Source of the DNA: Cutibacterium namnetense
GTDB taxonomy: Bacteria > Actinomycetota > Actinomycetes > Propionibacteriales > Propionibacteriaceae
NCBI RefSeq assembly: GCF_001642025.1
Contig: NZ_LWHO01000002.1
Location: 62,001 to 126,000 of the forward strand
Length of the DNA stretch: 64,000 nt
Direction of reading: 5' to 3'
The first letter of the stretch is position 1. Every line of letters begins with the position of its first letter. Under the pieces are notes generated by a model, which ran no database searches, had not been told where the DNA came from, and worked only from the letters and a program-made list of their open reading frames with translations. The translations under genes were made by a program, and so were the position numbers. Shown here one piece after another: positions 63,231 through 64,000 of the stretch.

Positions 63231-64000
63231 TCAACGTTCCCAGATCTCTTGCATCCAGGCCTCGACCTCGTCGATCTGACGCGGACAATCCTTGGACAAC
63301 CACTCGGGCTCACCGTCAGTGATGCACAGGTCGTCCTCAATGCGTACACCGATGCCGCGGAACTCCTCGGGAACCAGCAGGTCGGTCTGTTTGAAGTAGA
63401 TACCTGGCTCGTCGGAGACGCACATACCTTTCTTGAGCGGTCCGGAGTAATCCTGGCGACGCGCCTGGTTGCAGTCGTGAACGTCCAGGCCGAGGTGGTG
63501 CGACGTGCCGTGAACCATCCACCGGCGGTGCTGGCCGCCCTCGGGGGACAGCGATTCCTCGACGCTGACCGGGAGGATGCCCCACTCGTGCAGGTACTCG
63601 CAGATGACGCGAATGGCGGCCTGATGGATCTCGGCATGGTCGTGGCCAACTTTCGCGACGGCAGCTGCCGCGTCCTGGGCCTCAAGGACGGCCTGGTAGA
63701 CGCGACGCTGGGCGGGGGAGAAGGTTCCCGAGATTGGTAGGGTGCGAGTGATATCGGCGGTGTAGAGGGAGTCGACCTCGATCCCAGCGTCGATCAGGAT
63801 GAGTTCGCCGGGGCGCAGGTCGCCGTCGTTGCGTACCCAGTGCAGCGTGTTGGCGTGGTCGCCGGCCGCGCAGATCGAGCCGTAGCCCACCTCATTGCCG
63901 AGATGACGGGCGACACGTCCGAAAGTGCCCTCCACCCAACGCTCGCCTCGGCCCTTGCGGACGGCCTCCGGGATCTCGGCGATCATGGATTCAAAACCCA
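63231..64000 (-). CDS. Xaa-Pro aminopeptidase (M24), N-terminus outside window
   Basis: The C-terminal part of an M24B metallopeptidase; the frame stays open to the window end (upstream residues GFES). ILIDAGIEVDSLYTADITRTLP carries the first metal ligands, MVHGTSHHLGLDVHD the catalytic His, and SDEPGIYFK and GVRIEDDLCIT the remaining Glu ligands. It cleaves N-terminal residues before proline. The part seen is about 256 residues; full-length enzymes are near 450-500. Confidence 0.93.
   Translation of the reverse strand, partial: GFESMIAEIPEAVRKGRGERWVEGTFGRVARHLGNEVGYGSICAAGDHANTLHWVRNDGDLRPGELILIDAGIEVDSLYTADITRTLPISGTFSPAQRRVYQAVLEAQDAAAAVAKVGHDHAEIHQAAIRVICEYLHEWGILPVSVEESLSPEGGQHRRWMVHGTSHHLGLDVHDCNQARRQDYSGPLKKGMCVSDEPGIYFKQTDLLVPEEFRGIGVRIEDDLCITDGEPEWLSKDCPRQIDEVEAWMQEIWER

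Overview
The window is about 64 kb of a high-GC actinobacterial chromosome, most likely Cutibacterium and probably C. acnes. This is inferred from gene content and not from any database search. The supporting genes are the methylmalonyl-CoA mutase large subunit with its MeaB GTPase (propionic fermentation), an actinobacterial GT4-type glycogen synthase with GlgC, a succinylase-type diaminopimelate pathway, a secreted endoglycoceramidase-like GH5 enzyme, and a Nar nitrate reductase embedded in molybdenum cofactor genes. Many genes overlap by ATGA or GTGA, and convergent pairs are separated by long perfect hairpins. No rRNA, tRNA, CRISPR array or transposase was recognised.

Layout. 1-9.8 kb: mutase C-terminus, meaB, a secreted subtilase, an S4 protein, an amino-acid ABC transporter (ATPase, permease, lipoprotein) and an FtsX-type ABC exporter. 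9.8-14.6 kb: a Zn/Mn-type ABC uptake operon behind a candidate metalloregulator box, then an NCS1 nucleobase-type permease coupled to an isochorismatase-fold hydrolase. 14.7-22.2 kb: bifunctional proline catabolic PutA, a zinc alcohol dehydrogenase divergent from a fused dihydroxyacetone kinase, a phosphoribosyltransferase and a GNAT acetyltransferase. 22.2-22.7 kb is the only long gene-free stretch. 22.7-29.1 kb: PntAB transhydrogenase, ferredoxin, DapC, a lysozyme-like membrane protein and DapD. 29.2-33.8 kb: a cassette lying between dapD and dapE, made of a small ORF, an arginine:X amidinotransferase, a DMT transporter, an MHS-type MFS transporter and a convergent TetR regulator. 33.9-46.8 kb: DapE, small conserved actinobacterial proteins, GlgA/GlgC, a methyltransferase, DapA, TatB, the GH5 enzyme, an Mrp / DUF1003 / MgtE-N-CBS operon, a stress protein and a CtaA-like protein. 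46.8-63.0 kb: a molybdenum and nitrate island (modABC, moaA, moaD, mobA, narGHJI, narK, moaE, moeB-like, moeA, moaC, mogA). The window ends inside a reverse-strand Xaa-Pro aminopeptidase.

How the genes work together. The molybdenum island is nearly self-contained: ModABC imports molybdate, MoaA/MoaC/MoaD/MoaE with a MoeB-like activator build molybdopterin, MogA and MoeA insert Mo, MobA adds GMP, NarJ loads the cofactor into NarG, and NarK moves nitrate and nitrite. Two of its parts look damaged. A HTH-TOBE regulator in front of modA survives only as N- and C-terminal remnants in different frames. narK carries a one-base frameshift in a run of seven C. The strongest candidate for a less-described system is the amidinotransferase cassette, which has its own promoter-like region, small leading ORF, two transporters and regulator with nearby palindromes.
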